A DNA stretch of 64,000 bases from Methylomonas sp. UP202 (GTDB lineage: Bacteria > Pseudomonadota > Gammaproteobacteria > Methylococcales > Methylomonadaceae): assembly GCF_029910655.1 (NCBI RefSeq), contig NZ_CP123897.1, forward strand, positions 2,159,547 through 2,223,546, in the 5' to 3' direction. This document shows, piece after piece, positions 55,119 to 64,000 of this stretch (position 1 is the stretch's first letter; every line of letters begins with the position of its first letter). The notes below the pieces were generated by a model, which ran no database searches, was not told where the DNA came from, and was given only the letters and a program-made list of their open reading frames with translations. A program made the position numbers and the translations under genes.

Positions 55119-55943
55119 ATGGCTAAGCGGTGGGTATTATGCGGGCTAGGCATGCTGCTTGTCTCCGTGGCTCAGGGCGGCGACGTTTATCGTTGGACCG
55201 ATGCGCAAGGACGGCGGCATTATTCGGACCGGGGTACCGAAAGCGCCGAGGTTTTGAGTGTCGATCCCGGCGTCGCGCTGGTCGAAGTCGAGAGGGTCTA
55301 CGACGGCGACACTATTTTATTGGCAAACGGTGAAAAAATCCGATTTCTGGGCGTCAATACGCCGGAAGTTGCCGGTCGCAACAAGTCCGCCGAAGCGGGC
55401 GGAGAACAAGCCAAGGCTTGGCTGCGCGCCAAATTGGAGCGCCAAAAAGTGTATTTGGAAGGCGACGTCGAGAAACAGGACAAATATCAACGCCGATTGG
55501 CTTACGTGTTTACCGAGTCGCGTGAATTCGTCAATCTGGAGTTGGTTCGGGCTGGCTTGGCGATGGTCAACATATTCCCGCCGAATCTGAAATATGTCGA
55601 TAGCTTGTTGGCGGCTCAGCGCGACGCCGAACGAGCCGGTTTGGGTATTTGGGGCCGGTCCGAGTACGCGGCGCAACCCTATGCCAGCTTGAACGCCGAA
55701 AATTATCACGGTTGGAAGCGGTTGAAGGGCCGAATTAGCGGTATCAAACGCACCGCGAAATATAGCTATCTGCAATTTTCCGACGGGGTGGCCGTCGCGG
55801 TGGAAAATCGCTATGCGTCTTTGTTTCCGCCGCTTGCGTCCTATGTCGGCCGGCAAGTCGAGGCCAGAGGTTGGGTCCGGCGCAGCAAGGACAAATTCGC
55901 GTTGCAAGCGCGCCACGGCGGCGACATCCTGCTCGGCGACTAA
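55119..55943 (+). CDS. Secreted DUF4124-thermonuclease (SNase) fusion
   Basis: 274 aa from the ATG at 55119; GTG and TTG codons just upstream are alternatives. Signal peptide (about 1-22); a short DUF4124 unit (DVYRWTDAQGRRHYSDRG, about 24-42); then a staphylococcal-nuclease-like domain (about 58-185): VERVYDGDTILLANGEKIRFLGVNTPEVAGRNKSAEAGGEQAKAWL and YQRRLAYVFTE, FVNLELVRAGLAMV. The Asp in YDGDT, Asn-Thr-Pro-Glu and Arg in YQRRLAYV correspond to the catalytic set. A C-terminal OB-like part follows. Expected to degrade nucleic acid outside the inner membrane. Confidence 0.87.
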   Translation: MAKRWVLCGLGMLLVSVAQGGDVYRWTDAQGRRHYSDRGTESAEVLSVDPGVALVEVERVYDGDTILLANGEKIRFLGVNTPEVAGRNKSAEAGGEQAKAWLRAKLERQKVYLEGDVEKQDKYQRRLAYVFTESREFVNLELVRAGLAMVNIFPPNLKYVDSLLAAQRDAERAGLGIWGRSEYAAQPYASLNAENYHGWKRLKGRISGIKRTAKYSYLQFSDGVAVAVENRYASLFPPLASYVGRQVEARGWVRRSKDKFALQARHGGDILLGD

Positions 55944-56248
55944 TCGTCGTCCGCGAACAGCTCGCGGATCATCTGTTTTTCGTCGTCGTTGAGCAGATCG
56001 TCGGCGGACAGCAGGCGAACCCGGCGGAAAGCGTGTTCGGTGGCGACGGAGCGCAACGAGGCGCGCCTGTCCATCGCACGGCGTTCGGACTGACGCCGGT
56101 CGCCGGCTCGCCGGTCGAATTTCGGCCAGAGCAGATATTGTTCCCGCATCATCGCAATCCATTCCTCGCTGTTGAAAGCGTAGGGATTGGTTCTGCGTTC
56201 TGCTTGGCGACGTACGACGCTACGGCGCGCCGAGAGCTTGCTATCCAT
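55940..56248 (-). CDS. Small basic conserved hypothetical protein
   Basis: 102 aa. Arg-rich N-terminal half with repeated RR pairs (RRSVVRRQAERRTNPY, FDRRAGDRRQSERRAMDRRASLR) and an acidic C-terminus (SADDLLNDDEKQMIRELFADDD). The DRR..ERR pattern resembles membrane- or nucleic-acid-binding basic tails, but no family is recognised. It overlaps the nuclease gene end by 4 bp. 56249-56681 upstream is intergenic except for the hairpin at 56611-56648. Confidence 0.65.
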   Translation of the reverse strand: MDSKLSARRSVVRRQAERRTNPYAFNSEEWIAMMREQYLLWPKFDRRAGDRRQSERRAMDRRASLRSVATEHAFRRVRLLSADDLLNDDEKQMIRELFADDD

Positions 56249-56610
56249 TAATGGCCGTTTTCCGGGCTGCTCCTACCCTGCTTGCTATTTGATCCGGCCG
56301 ATTAAGGAACGACCGGATGGGTAGGCAATTGGTTTCGAATGCTGCTTTTTAGCGCGATTACCCTGGTAAATAGAGGTTTTTTCGCCTAAAAAAGCAACGG
56401 GCACCTTGATTTTATCTGGAAATCGACTAGCGGGCGAGACCTTCGGTCTCGGCGTTTTGAGGAGGAGCGTCCCGAGTCGCTTGGCGGCGGAACTGGAAAG
56501 TTATCCAGTAAGGGCGCAAGATTATGTTCCTAGGCCATTATTCGTGGGTTGGTCGCGCGTTCAAGTTGTACTGCCTTTAAAATGCAAAATTTGGTAAATT
56601 CCGCCAAAGC

Positions 56611-56648
56611 ACCACGATTTCGACCGTGAAAGCGGTTGAAATCGTGGT
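56611..56648. terminator. Long hairpin downstream of tpx
   Basis: ACCACGATTTC, then ACCG, loop TGAAAG, CGGT, then GAAATCGTGGT: an interrupted stem of about 15 pairs, 34 bp past the minus-strand tpx stop. No T-run follows in either direction, so termination is uncertain. Confidence 0.55.
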
Positions 56649-56681
56649 TGGTCCTTAAGAAAGCGTTGCGAATTCGGCTGA

Positions 56682-57185
56682 TCAAGCTTTGGAGAGAGCT
56701 GCCAGCGCTGCCGCGTAATCGGGTTCGTCGGCAATTTCGGCGACCAGTTCGGCATGAATCACGGTATCGGTTTCATCGAGTACCAAGACCGCGCGCGCGG
56801 TCAGGCCGGCCAGGATGCTGTCCAGCAATTCGACGCCGTAATCTTGCGCGAAGCTGGAGCGGAATGTCGAAAGCGCACCGACATGTTTGATGCCTTCGAT
56901 TTCGCAGAAGCGCACCTGGGCGAACGGCAGATCGGCCGAGATCACCAAGACTTCGGTATTGTGCAGATGGGCCGCCTTCTCGTTGAACTTACGGGTCGAG
57001 GTGGCGCAGGTTGGGGTATCCAAACTGGGGACGATATTCAGTAATTTACGCTTGCCCGCGAAGCTGATCAGACCGACATCTTGCATCTTTCGATTGGTCA
57101 GCTTGAAATCCGGGGCTTGGGAGCCGATAGCCGGCAATTCGCCGCAGGTATTGATCGGTTTGCCTTGGAAGGTGATGGTGGCCAT
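56682..57185 (-). CDS. tpx: Thiol peroxidase (Tpx)
   Basis: 167 aa. Thioredoxin-fold peroxiredoxin of the atypical 2-Cys Tpx type: peroxidatic Cys60 in [15 protein letters not shown] and resolving Cys94 in VRFCEIEGI, with PDFKLTN upstream and [18 protein letters not shown] at the end. Reduces lipid and hydrogen peroxides with thioredoxin. Single gene between two clusters. Confidence 0.95.
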   Translation of the reverse strand: MATITFQGKPINTCGELPAIGSQAPDFKLTNRKMQDVGLISFAGKRKLLNIVPSLDTPTCATSTRKFNEKAAHLHNTEVLVISADLPFAQVRFCEIEGIKHVGALSTFRSSFAQDYGVELLDSILAGLTARAVLVLDETDTVIHAELVAEIADEPDYAAALAALSKA

Positions 57186-57251
57186 GAAGTTCTCCGGGAA
57201 TGGCTGAACACAACAGCCGGGCGTCGTACCTCGGCTCTGTTCGCGGGTTTA

Positions 57252-58643
57252 CTATTTGTGACGCTTGCTGAAATCGATCAGCCGCTTGCGTTTCTTGACT
57301 TGGCGGTCGCTAAGCTGGTTTTTCTGGCCGTGGAACGGATTCTCCGGCGATTTGAACACCAGCCTGACCGGTGTGCCGGCCAAGCGCAATTGCTCGCGGA
57401 AATAGTTCATCAGATAGCGCTTGTAGGCGCCGGGCAGCACATCGGTTTGCACGCCGTGAATCACGACGACAGGCGGATTGCGTCCGCCTTGGTGCGCGTA
57501 TTTGAGCTTGATGCGTCGGCCGCCGACCAGCGGCGGTTGGTGGGCCGCAACCGCGTCGCTTAGAATGCGGGTCAACAGCGGCGTGGACATGTCCACCATC
57601 GCCGAGTCGTACAAGGTATGTACCACGTCGAACAGTTTGCCGACGCCGCTGCCGTGTAGCGCTGAAATCGGATGTTTTTCGGCGAAATCGAGGAAGGACA
57701 ATTTCATCTCGATCTGCTTCTTGACGAAGTCCTTGTGTTCGGCGTTCAGGCCGTCCCATTTGTTCAAGCCGATAATCAGTGCCCGGCCGGCTTCCAACAC
57801 CAAGCCTAAAATGTGGGCGTCTTGATCGGTGATGCCTTCGCGGGCGTCGATCAGGTAAATCACCACGTGGGCTTTTTCGATGGCTTGCAGCGACTTGATG
57901 ATGCTGAATTTCTCGACAGTCAGCGATACCCGCGAACGGCGGCGCATACCGGCGGTATCGATCAACGTGAATTTTTTGCCGTCGCGTTCGAACGGAATGT
58001 AAATGCTGTCGCGGGTGGTGCCGGCTTCGTCGAACACCACGACCCGTTCCTCGCCGAGCAGGCGATTGACCAGCGTGGACTTGCCGACGTTGGGCCGACC
58101 GACGACCGCAATGGCAATGCCGGGATCGACTTCCTGAAACTCGTCGATTTGCGGCGGCAGCAGCGTGTCGATTTGGCCCAGCAATTCGTGAACGTTGCGG
58201 CCGTGGGCGGCGGCGATCGCCACCGGTTCGCCCAGACCCAAGCCGTAGAAATCGTTGGCGACGGTGTTGCTGTCGATGCCGTCGATTTTGTTGACGACCA
58301 GCACCACCGGTTTGCCCAACTTGCGCAGCATGTCGGCGATGGCTTCGTCCGACGCGTTGACGCCGTCGCGGGCGTCCACTAAAAAGAACACCACGTCGGC
58401 TTCTTGTAGCGCGATTTCGACCTGCTTCTTGGCGAACACGTCAATGCCGTCGCGCTCGTCGGTAATGCCGCCGGTATCGACGACCAGACAGTCGCGCTCG
58501 CCGCGCTTGACTCGGCCGTACTGGCGGTCGCGGGTCAGGCCGGGATAGTCGGCGACCAGCGCTTCGCGGCTGCGGGTCAAATAATTGAACAGCGTGGATT
58601 TGCCGACATTGGGGCGGCCGACCAGGGCGATGACGGGTAGCAT
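57252..58643 (-). CDS. der: Ribosome biogenesis GTPase Der (EngA)
   Basis: 463 aa. Two tandem G domains: first with [19 protein letters not shown] and NKIDG; second with [22 protein letters not shown] and NKWD. C-terminal KH-like domain ([49 protein letters not shown]) and a basic tail. Needed for 50S assembly. Last gene of the minus-strand run; starts 3 bp after the bamB stop. Confidence 0.97.
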   Translation of the reverse strand: MLPVIALVGRPNVGKSTLFNYLTRSREALVADYPGLTRDRQYGRVKRGERDCLVVDTGGITDERDGIDVFAKKQVEIALQEADVVFFLVDARDGVNASDEAIADMLRKLGKPVVLVVNKIDGIDSNTVANDFYGLGLGEPVAIAAAHGRNVHELLGQIDTLLPPQIDEFQEVDPGIAIAVVGRPNVGKSTLVNRLLGEERVVVFDEAGTTRDSIYIPFERDGKKFTLIDTAGMRRRSRVSLTVEKFSIIKSLQAIEKAHVVIYLIDAREGITDQDAHILGLVLEAGRALIIGLNKWDGLNAEHKDFVKKQIEMKLSFLDFAEKHPISALHGSGVGKLFDVVHTLYDSAMVDMSTPLLTRILSDAVAAHQPPLVGGRRIKLKYAHQGGRNPPVVVIHGVQTDVLPGAYKRYLMNYFREQLRLAGTPVRLVFKSPENPFHGQKNQLSDRQVKKRKRLIDFSKRHK

Positions 58644-58646
58644 GAT

Positions 58647-59864
58647 TTAGTGGACTCTCAACGCGGCCAAGGTGCCGTCTTTAGCGTAAACGTAAACGGT
58701 ATCGTCCACGACGACCGGCTTGGCCTCTATCGCGGCCTTGCCGACCTGAATGCGGCCCAGCTGGCGGCCGTCGGTAATCGACAGCCAGTGCACATAGCCC
58801 TCGTAATCGCCGACCACCACATAGTTTTGGTAGGCAACCGCGGCGGTCAATTGCCGATTGTGCAAATCCTTTTGTTTCCACAGCGACGCGCCGCTGCGTT
58901 GATCCAACTGCCAGACCTCGCTTTTGGTATCGCTGACGTAGAGATAACGGTAATCCAGGCTCAAACCGCTATACGACGACACGGCTTCGTTGCGCCACAG
59001 CACATCGCCGTCGACTTCCGACACCGACGAGGTGCCGCCTTGAAAGCTGGCGATATAAATCGCCCCGCGGGCGGCGACCGGATCGACGTCCAGATCGACC
59101 AAGCGTTCGACTTCGGAACGTCCGCTCGGAATCGCGATCGTCGCTTCCCACAAGGCCTTGCCGTCTTTTAACTGTAAGGCCTGCAATTTACCGTTGGCCG
59201 AGCCGATGACGACGCTGTCGTCGATGACGATAGGGGCGCCGGTACCGCGTATGCTCAGGGCCGGCACGCTGTGCTCGAACGACCACAACACGCCGCCGCC
59301 GTTTTCCTGCAAGCCGAGGACCTTGCCGTCGGTGGTGCGGACCAGGACGATGCCGTGGCTGACCACCGGCGTCGCCAGTACTTCGCTGGGAACGTCGGTT
59401 CTCCAACGTTGCTCGCCGGTGCCCTTGTCGAAGGCTACCACTTCGCCGGTGCTAGTGCCCATGATGACGCTGTGCAGCCCCAGACCGGGGCCGGCCGAAA
59501 AGCTGTACTCGCTATTGTTTTCCCAGGTCAAACTGCCGTTGCCGGCGCCGCGCGCTTGCAAATGGCCCTTGTGGTCGCCGACGTAGACGCTGCCCTCCGC
59601 GGCGGCCGGGATCAGCTTCAGATATTTTTCGTCGGCACCGCTACCGATCGATTCCTTCCAGACGATTTCGGGCTGGACTTCCATCGTATATTCTTGCAAC
59701 GTCGCCGGCGGGTCGGCGTTATCGTCGTCGCCGGTAATGTATTCGGTGATGCCGGAGATGAAGTCGCGGCCGGCATCCAGACCGGCGCAACCGCCGAGTA
59801 ACGGCAGGCAGGCGATCAGAGCGGCCAGCGGGTGAAGTCGATAAATCCTGGTCGGCATGTGCAT
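58647..59864 (-). CDS. bamB: Outer-membrane assembly lipoprotein BamB
   Basis: 405 aa. Lipobox LLGGC (Cys26) followed by a PQQ-like beta-propeller with repeated Gly-Trp blades: GKGTGEQRWRTDVPSEVLATPVVSHGIVLVRTTDGKVLGLQ, GKLQALQLKDGKALWEATIAIPSGRSEVERLVDLDVDPV, VDGDVLWRNEAVSSYSGLSLDYRYLYVSD. Part of the BAM complex for beta-barrel insertion. Between yfgM and der, the usual order. ATG at either 59864 or 59858. Confidence 0.96.
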   Translation of the reverse strand: MHMPTRIYRLHPLAALIACLPLLGGCAGLDAGRDFISGITEYITGDDDNADPPATLQEYTMEVQPEIVWKESIGSGADEKYLKLIPAAAEGSVYVGDHKGHLQARGAGNGSLTWENNSEYSFSAGPGLGLHSVIMGTSTGEVVAFDKGTGEQRWRTDVPSEVLATPVVSHGIVLVRTTDGKVLGLQENGGGVLWSFEHSVPALSIRGTGAPIVIDDSVVIGSANGKLQALQLKDGKALWEATIAIPSGRSEVERLVDLDVDPVAARGAIYIASFQGGTSSVSEVDGDVLWRNEAVSSYSGLSLDYRYLYVSDTKSEVWQLDQRSGASLWKQKDLHNRQLTAAVAYQNYVVVGDYEGYVHWLSITDGRQLGRIQVGKAAIEAKPVVVDDTVYVYAKDGTLAALRVH

Positions 59865-59875
59865 TGAACGAAGGG

Positions 59876-60532
59876 TTAATTGGCGGCTGGCGGCGCTAAC
59901 GGCGTTTCGGTGCTCAGATCGTCCAGCTTGAATTGAGTCAGCGGCGTGGCTTGCCCGGTGCGGATCGCGCTTTGGTAAGCGTTGCGGGCCTCGTCCGGCC
60001 GGTCCAAGGCGACGTAAAAGTCGCCTTGCAGTTCGTCGTAGGCGGCGGCAAAGCCTTCCGATTTGGCGGGGTCCACCGACGCGATCAGTTGCAGGCCTTG
60101 TTCGAATTCGCGGCTGGCCAGCAGCAACTGGAGCAGACGCAGGCGAGCGACATGGCGCAGTTCGTCGCTGGTGGTGGTTTCGACGGTTTTTTTCAACAGG
60201 GTTTTCGCGCCTTCCAGATCGCCTTGTTCGACTTTGGACTTCGCCAGTTCCAGACCGGCGTACTCGGCGTAAGCGGTTGACGGAAACTCGCTAGGCAGGC
60301 GCTCGGCCAGTTTTTCGGTCGATTCGCGGTTGCCGGAATTCGCGCTTTCCAGCATCTGCTGAAACATCAGGGAAGCTTGGCTGTTTTTATCGGTTTGATG
60401 GTTTTGCCACAGATTCCAACCGGTCACCAGGACCAGCGCGGTGACGACGCCGGCAATCACGGCTGTCTGATTGGCTTCCCACCATTTTTTCAACTGTTCC
60501 AGTTGTTCTTCTTCGGTATCGTAAATTGCCAC
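59876..60532 (-). CDS. YfgM-like TPR membrane protein
   Basis: 218 aa. MAIYDTEEEQLEQLKKWWEANQTAVIAGVVTALVLVTGWNLWQ is the family start: short cytoplasmic part, one membrane segment (about 25-43), then periplasmic TPR-like repeats (SAYAEYAGLELAKSKVEQGDLEGAKTLLKKTV; LRLLQLLLASREFEQGLQLI). In enterobacteria YfgM is an ancillary SecYEG/PpiD partner. Lies between hisS and bamB, the standard context. Confidence 0.92.
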   Translation of the reverse strand: MAIYDTEEEQLEQLKKWWEANQTAVIAGVVTALVLVTGWNLWQNHQTDKNSQASLMFQQMLESANSGNRESTEKLAERLPSEFPSTAYAEYAGLELAKSKVEQGDLEGAKTLLKKTVETTTSDELRHVARLRLLQLLLASREFEQGLQLIASVDPAKSEGFAAAYDELQGDFYVALDRPDEARNAYQSAIRTGQATPLTQFKLDDLSTETPLAPPAAN

Positions 60533-60545
60533 GGTAATTCTCTAC

Positions 60546-61853
60546 TTAGTTTGCGGTTGTGTGAAATCGTTGCAGTTGCCAGGCGCGCAAGGTTTCGATG
60601 AGCGCCTGATGGTCCAGCGTGGTTTGTTCCTGTTCCAGGCGCAACGGCTTTAGCGCCGCGACCTGGTTTTGGGCTTCGTCGTCGCCGATGATAATCGCGT
60701 ATTCGGCGCCGGATTTGTCGGCCTTTTTGAATTGGCTCTTGAAGCTGCCGCCGCCGCAATTGACCTGGATTTTTAAGCCGGGCAGGGCGTCTCTCAGCTG
60801 CTCCGCCAATCGCATGCCGACGGTTTCGGCCTGTTCGCCGACCCGGATCAGATAAACGTCGACGCCGGCCGGAATGTCGACGTGTTCCAATTGCTCGATC
60901 AGCGCCAGAATGCGTTCCATGCCCATCGCGAAGCCGATCGCATGATTGGCCTTGCCGCCGAGTTGCTCGATCAGGCCGTCGTAACGGCCGCCGGCGCAAA
61001 TCGTGCCTTGCGAACCTAGGCGTTCGGTGACCCATTCGAACACGGTTTTGCCGTAGTAATCCAGGCCGCGTACCAGACGGGTGTTGATCGCGTACTTCAG
61101 CCCCAAGTCGTCCAACGTGGCTTTCAGACGGTCGAAATGCGCCAGGCTGTCTGTGCCCAGATGATCGAGCAGAACCGGCGCGCCGCGCAGCATCGCCTGC
61201 ATGTCCGGGTTTTTACTGTCCAGAATGCGCAGCGGATTGGTGTCCAGGCGGCGGCGGCTATCTTCGTCCAAGCAATCCAGGTGTTGATTGAAGTATTCGA
61301 CCAGCGTGCCTCGGTAGGCCAGCCGTTCTTCGGCGGTACCCAGCGAGTTGATTTGCAGTTCGACCATGTCGCGGATACCTAGGCGTTTCCAAAGCCGATC
61401 GGTTAACAAAATCATTTCCGCATCGATGTCGGGGCCAGCCATGCCGTAGGTTTCGACGCCCAACTGGTAAAACTGGCGGTAACGGCCTTTTTGCGGACGT
61501 TCATGGCGGAACATCGGTCCGTAATACCAGAGCCGATGGCTTTGATTGTGCAACAAACCGTGTTCCAGACAGGCGCGCAGACAGCCGGCGGTGCCTTCCG
61601 GCCGCAAGGTCAGCGAGTCGCCGTTGCGGTCGTCGAAGGTGTACATTTCCTTCTCGACAATGTCGGTGACTTCGCCGATCGAACGTTTGAACAGCTCGGT
61701 TTTTTCGACGATGGGCAGCCGAATTTCCTGATAACCGTAGGCGCCGAGCACGTCGCGGGCATGACCTTCCAGCCATTGCCAGTGCGGCGATTGCTCGGGA
61801 AGAATATCGTGCATGCCTCGGATGGCCTGTATGGCCTGCTGTTGTTTTGCCAT
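60546..61853 (-). CDS. hisS: Histidyl-tRNA synthetase
   Basis: 435 aa. Class II synthetase: N-terminal [19 protein letters not shown]; motif 2 [20 protein letters not shown] and [25 protein letters not shown]; histidine-specific [16 protein letters not shown] and [15 protein letters not shown]; motif 3 [16 protein letters not shown]-terminal anticodon-binding domain (about 330-430). Charges tRNA-His. Confidence 0.97.
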   Translation of the reverse strand: MAKQQQAIQAIRGMHDILPEQSPHWQWLEGHARDVLGAYGYQEIRLPIVEKTELFKRSIGEVTDIVEKEMYTFDDRNGDSLTLRPEGTAGCLRACLEHGLLHNQSHRLWYYGPMFRHERPQKGRYRQFYQLGVETYGMAGPDIDAEMILLTDRLWKRLGIRDMVELQINSLGTAEERLAYRGTLVEYFNQHLDCLDEDSRRRLDTNPLRILDSKNPDMQAMLRGAPVLLDHLGTDSLAHFDRLKATLDDLGLKYAINTRLVRGLDYYGKTVFEWVTERLGSQGTICAGGRYDGLIEQLGGKANHAIGFAMGMERILALIEQLEHVDIPAGVDVYLIRVGEQAETVGMRLAEQLRDALPGLKIQVNCGGGSFKSQFKKADKSGAEYAIIIGDDEAQNQVAALKPLRLEQEQTTLDHQALIETLRAWQLQRFHTTAN

Positions 61854-61860
61854 GTTGGGT

Positions 61861-62628
61861 TTACTTGCTGATCGCGGATTTAACGAGTTGAGCTTCCTTC
61901 GAAGCCGGGAAAGCGGATAGGAGTTTGTCGCGGTACTCTTCGGCCAGTTTGCCGTTGCCCAGCGAGCGTTCGGTTTGAAAAGCCAGCCACAGGGTTTCCG
62001 GGGTGTGATTGGCGACGGCCAGATAGCGTTCCAGGAAGCCGCGCGCCGACAGATATTGGCGGTTCTGATAACTGATTTTCTGCATCTCCAGCAAGGCCGG
62101 AGCGTATTCGCTTTGGGCTTGCAAGGCTTGGCGGAAATAGCCTTCGGCCTGCTGCGCGTCGTTTTGCTTGAGCGCGCAAGCGCCGAGATTGGTCAGTGCG
62201 AACCACGGCCGGGTGTTCATTGCCGAGTCCAGCGCTTGCTTCAATAGTTCCACGCCTTGGTCGACCCGGTCGCGTTCGCATTGAAAGCGGCCGTAATTGT
62301 TCAAAATGCTGAAATTGGAGGGGTCGCGGCTTAAGGCGCTACGGTAGCTGTCGTCGGCGGCGTCGTAGTCCTTGACCCGCTCGTAAAACACCGCCAATGT
62401 GTTATGGATTTCGGCATTGCCGGAGTCCAGGCTGAGCGCGGTTTGCAATTTTTCGCGGGCGGCGTCCAACATGCCCATGTCCAGATAGCGAGCGCCCATT
62501 TGCAGATTGAGCGTGGCCTTTTCGGCATTGCTCATCGACGGCTTGATGTCGGGCAGCAAGCCGCACCCGCCGGCTAGAAGACCGGCGATGCCGCAGATAG
62601 CCCAATATCGTATCGGTTTACGCGACAT
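61861..62628 (-). CDS. pilW: Type IV pilus biogenesis/stability lipoprotein PilW (PilF)
   Basis: 255 aa. Lipobox LAGGC (Cys22), then about six TPR repeats: [93 protein letters not shown] is a near-ideal run, with LNNYG..LC-type repeats characteristic of PilF/PilW. Helps PilQ secretin multimerise in the outer membrane. Overlaps rlmN by 11 bp. Confidence 0.92.
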   Translation of the reverse strand: MSRKPIRYWAICGIAGLLAGGCGLLPDIKPSMSNAEKATLNLQMGARYLDMGMLDAAREKLQTALSLDSGNAEIHNTLAVFYERVKDYDAADDSYRSALSRDPSNFSILNNYGRFQCERDRVDQGVELLKQALDSAMNTRPWFALTNLGACALKQNDAQQAEGYFRQALQAQSEYAPALLEMQKISYQNRQYLSARGFLERYLAVANHTPETLWLAFQTERSLGNGKLAEEYRDKLLSAFPASKEAQLVKSAISK

Positions 62629-63739
62629 TGCCGCTGCCGTGCGTCTGCATCGCTTGGAGTTTCAGATGGCGGCGGCTTTTATCCTGGACCTGACCGACCA
62701 GTTGACCGCAGGCGGCGTCGATGTCTTCGCCGCGCGTCTTGCGTATCGTGGTCACTAGTCCCGCGTCCTGCAGAATGTCGCGAAAGCGCAGGATGTTGGC
62801 GCTGCTGGAGCAACGGTACGACGACTGCGGGAATGGATTGAACGGAATCAGGTTGAGCTTGGACGGGACGTTCTTCAACAGTTTGACCAGCGCGCGCGCG
62901 TGTTCGGCGCCGTCGTTGATGCCGTCCAGCATCACGTATTCGAAGGTAATGTGCTTGCGCGGACCGGTCTTGGCGTAGTCGCGGCAAGCGTCCATCAGTT
63001 CGGCGAGCGGGTATTTGACGTTGATCGGCACCAATTGGTCGCGCAGTTCGTCGTACGGCGCGTGCAAGGATACCGCCATGCTGACGTCGCAGACGTCGCC
63101 CAGTCTTTTCATCGCCGGCACGACGCCGGAGGTGCTGACGGTGACCCGGCGTTTCGACAAGCCGTAGGCGAAGTCGTCCATCATCAGATTCATCGCCGCG
63201 ACGACATTATCGAAGTTCAACAGCGGTTCGCCCATGCCCATCATCACGACATTGGTGATGCGGCGCTCGGGCCCGAGGCGTTGTTGGGCCAGATAGAGCT
63301 GGCCGACGATCTCGGCGGTACTTAGATTGCGGTTGAAGCCTTGCTGGGCGGTCGAGCAAAAACTGCAGGCTAGCGCGCAACCGACTTGCGACGACACGCA
63401 CAAGGTCGCGCGCCGATCTTCCGGAATATAGACCGTCTCGACCCGATTGCCGCAGCGCATTTGCATCGCCCATTTGCAGGTGCCGTCGCTTGCCAATTGT
63501 TCCGTGACAATGTCCGGCGCCCTGACTTCGCAATGTTCCCGCAAGTACTGGCGCAACGATTTGCTCAGGTTGGTCATTTGCTCGAAATCGGCAACGCCTT
63601 CCTGATAAATCCACTTCAGTAATTGGGTGGCGCGAAACGGCTTTTCGCCGAGTTCGACAAAAAAGGCTTGCAGACCTTTTCTGTCGAAATCCAGCAAATT
63701 GACCAATGCCGGTTTAGCGGATGCGGTCGCAGAGTTCAT
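62618..63739 (-). CDS. rlmN: 23S rRNA/tRNA adenine C2-methyltransferase RlmN
   Basis: 373 aa radical-SAM enzyme. Cluster motif CALACSFC (Cys121, Cys125, Cys128); [51 protein letters not shown] loop; methyl-carrying Cys expected in DAACGQL near residue 354. Methylates A2503 of 23S rRNA and A37 of some tRNAs. Its start overlaps the ndk end by 26 bp. Confidence 0.97.
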   Translation of the reverse strand: MNSATASAKPALVNLLDFDRKGLQAFFVELGEKPFRATQLLKWIYQEGVADFEQMTNLSKSLRQYLREHCEVRAPDIVTEQLASDGTCKWAMQMRCGNRVETVYIPEDRRATLCVSSQVGCALACSFCSTAQQGFNRNLSTAEIVGQLYLAQQRLGPERRITNVVMMGMGEPLLNFDNVVAAMNLMMDDFAYGLSKRRVTVSTSGVVPAMKRLGDVCDVSMAVSLHAPYDELRDQLVPINVKYPLAELMDACRDYAKTGPRKHITFEYVMLDGINDGAEHARALVKLLKNVPSKLNLIPFNPFPQSSYRCSSSANILRFRDILQDAGLVTTIRKTRGEDIDAACGQLVGQVQDKSRRHLKLQAMQTHGSGNVA

Positions 63740-64000
63740 TCGCGCTGAAGAAGTAAGCGATTTCTCTGGCGGCCGATTCCGGAGCGTCGGAGCCGTGAAC
63801 GGCGTTTTCGTCGATGCTGACCGCGAAATCGGCGCGGATCGTGCCCGGCGCGGCTTCTTTAGGGTTGGTCGCGCCCATCAGTTCGCGATTTTTCAGAACG
63901 GCGTTTTCACCTTCCAACACTTGTACGACGACCGGACCGGAAGTCATGAAGCTGACCAAGTCTTTAAAAAAGCCGCGTTCCTTGTGTTCCGCGTAAAAGC
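63714..64000 (-). CDS. ndk: Nucleoside diphosphate kinase (5' part beyond the window)
   Basis: C-terminal 94 codons; the start lies beyond 64000. Readable: [54 protein letters not shown], then active-site [25 protein letters not shown] with the phospho-histidine. Balances NTP pools. First gene of the ndk-rlmN-pilW run. Confidence 0.95.
   Translation of the reverse strand, partial: FYAEHKERGFFKDLVSFMTSGPVVVQVLEGENAVLKNRELMGATNPKEAAPGTIRADFAVSIDENAVHGSDAPESAAREIAYFFSANELCDRIR

Overview
The window looks like chromosomal DNA of a gammaproteobacterial methanotroph or methylotroph of the Methylomonas/Methylococcaceae type. Evidence: GC-rich coding with a gammaproteobacterial core gene order (rimP-nusA-infB-rbfA-truB-rpsO-pnp; ndk-rlmN-pilW-hisS-yfgM-bamB-der), and a DUF447-mfnB pair belonging to the methanofuran/tetrahydromethanopterin C1 chemistry of methylotrophs. 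The assignment to a genus is inference.

Layout. 1-3560: a DUF4136 lipoprotein, a small secreted protein and a CstA-type peptide/pyruvate transporter. 3561-7880: a repeat-rich accessory zone with a MITE-like element, a REP-associated transposase (RAYT) between inverted REP palindromes, remnants of a giant RTX-like protein around a lipoprotein gene, and an exact 16-unit array of 21-bp repeats. 7880-11563: a large hybrid sensor kinase with a fused PhnD-like sensor. 11564-14234: a decayed IS1595 transposase, then a cyclic-dinucleotide (GEMM-I) riboswitch upstream of a PEP-CTERM protein gene. 14235-22538: a TetR regulator divergent from mlaA, then a second TetR regulator in an operon with a complete RND efflux pump. 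22672-27098: a split version of the PhnD-like sensor/hybrid kinase pair plus a convergent two-receiver regulator whose first receiver has lost its phospho-aspartate. 27239-30490: DUF447 and mfnB, a DUF3422 protein, and a small membrane protein.

31332-40117 is the transcription/translation cluster, led by tRNA-Phe and two intrinsic terminators. 40412-45060 is a strikingly AT-rich island: a tight three-gene operon encoding an SPPF-type DNA methyltransferase, a HerA-type ATPase and a NurA-type nuclease, ending in an integron attC-like palindrome that overlaps the last stop codon. I regard this as the best candidate for an undescribed restriction/defence-like system. A degenerate 21-bp repeat tract follows it (45408-45890).

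46230-56248 holds an autotransporter-type beta-barrel, modABC molybdate uptake, an alginate-export-type porin, and small conserved genes (cupin, DoxX, DUF2288, TPR, DUF1415, DUF4124-nuclease fusion). 56682-64000 holds tpx and the minus-strand run ndk-rlmN-pilW-hisS-yfgM-bamB-der, with ndk cut by the window end.
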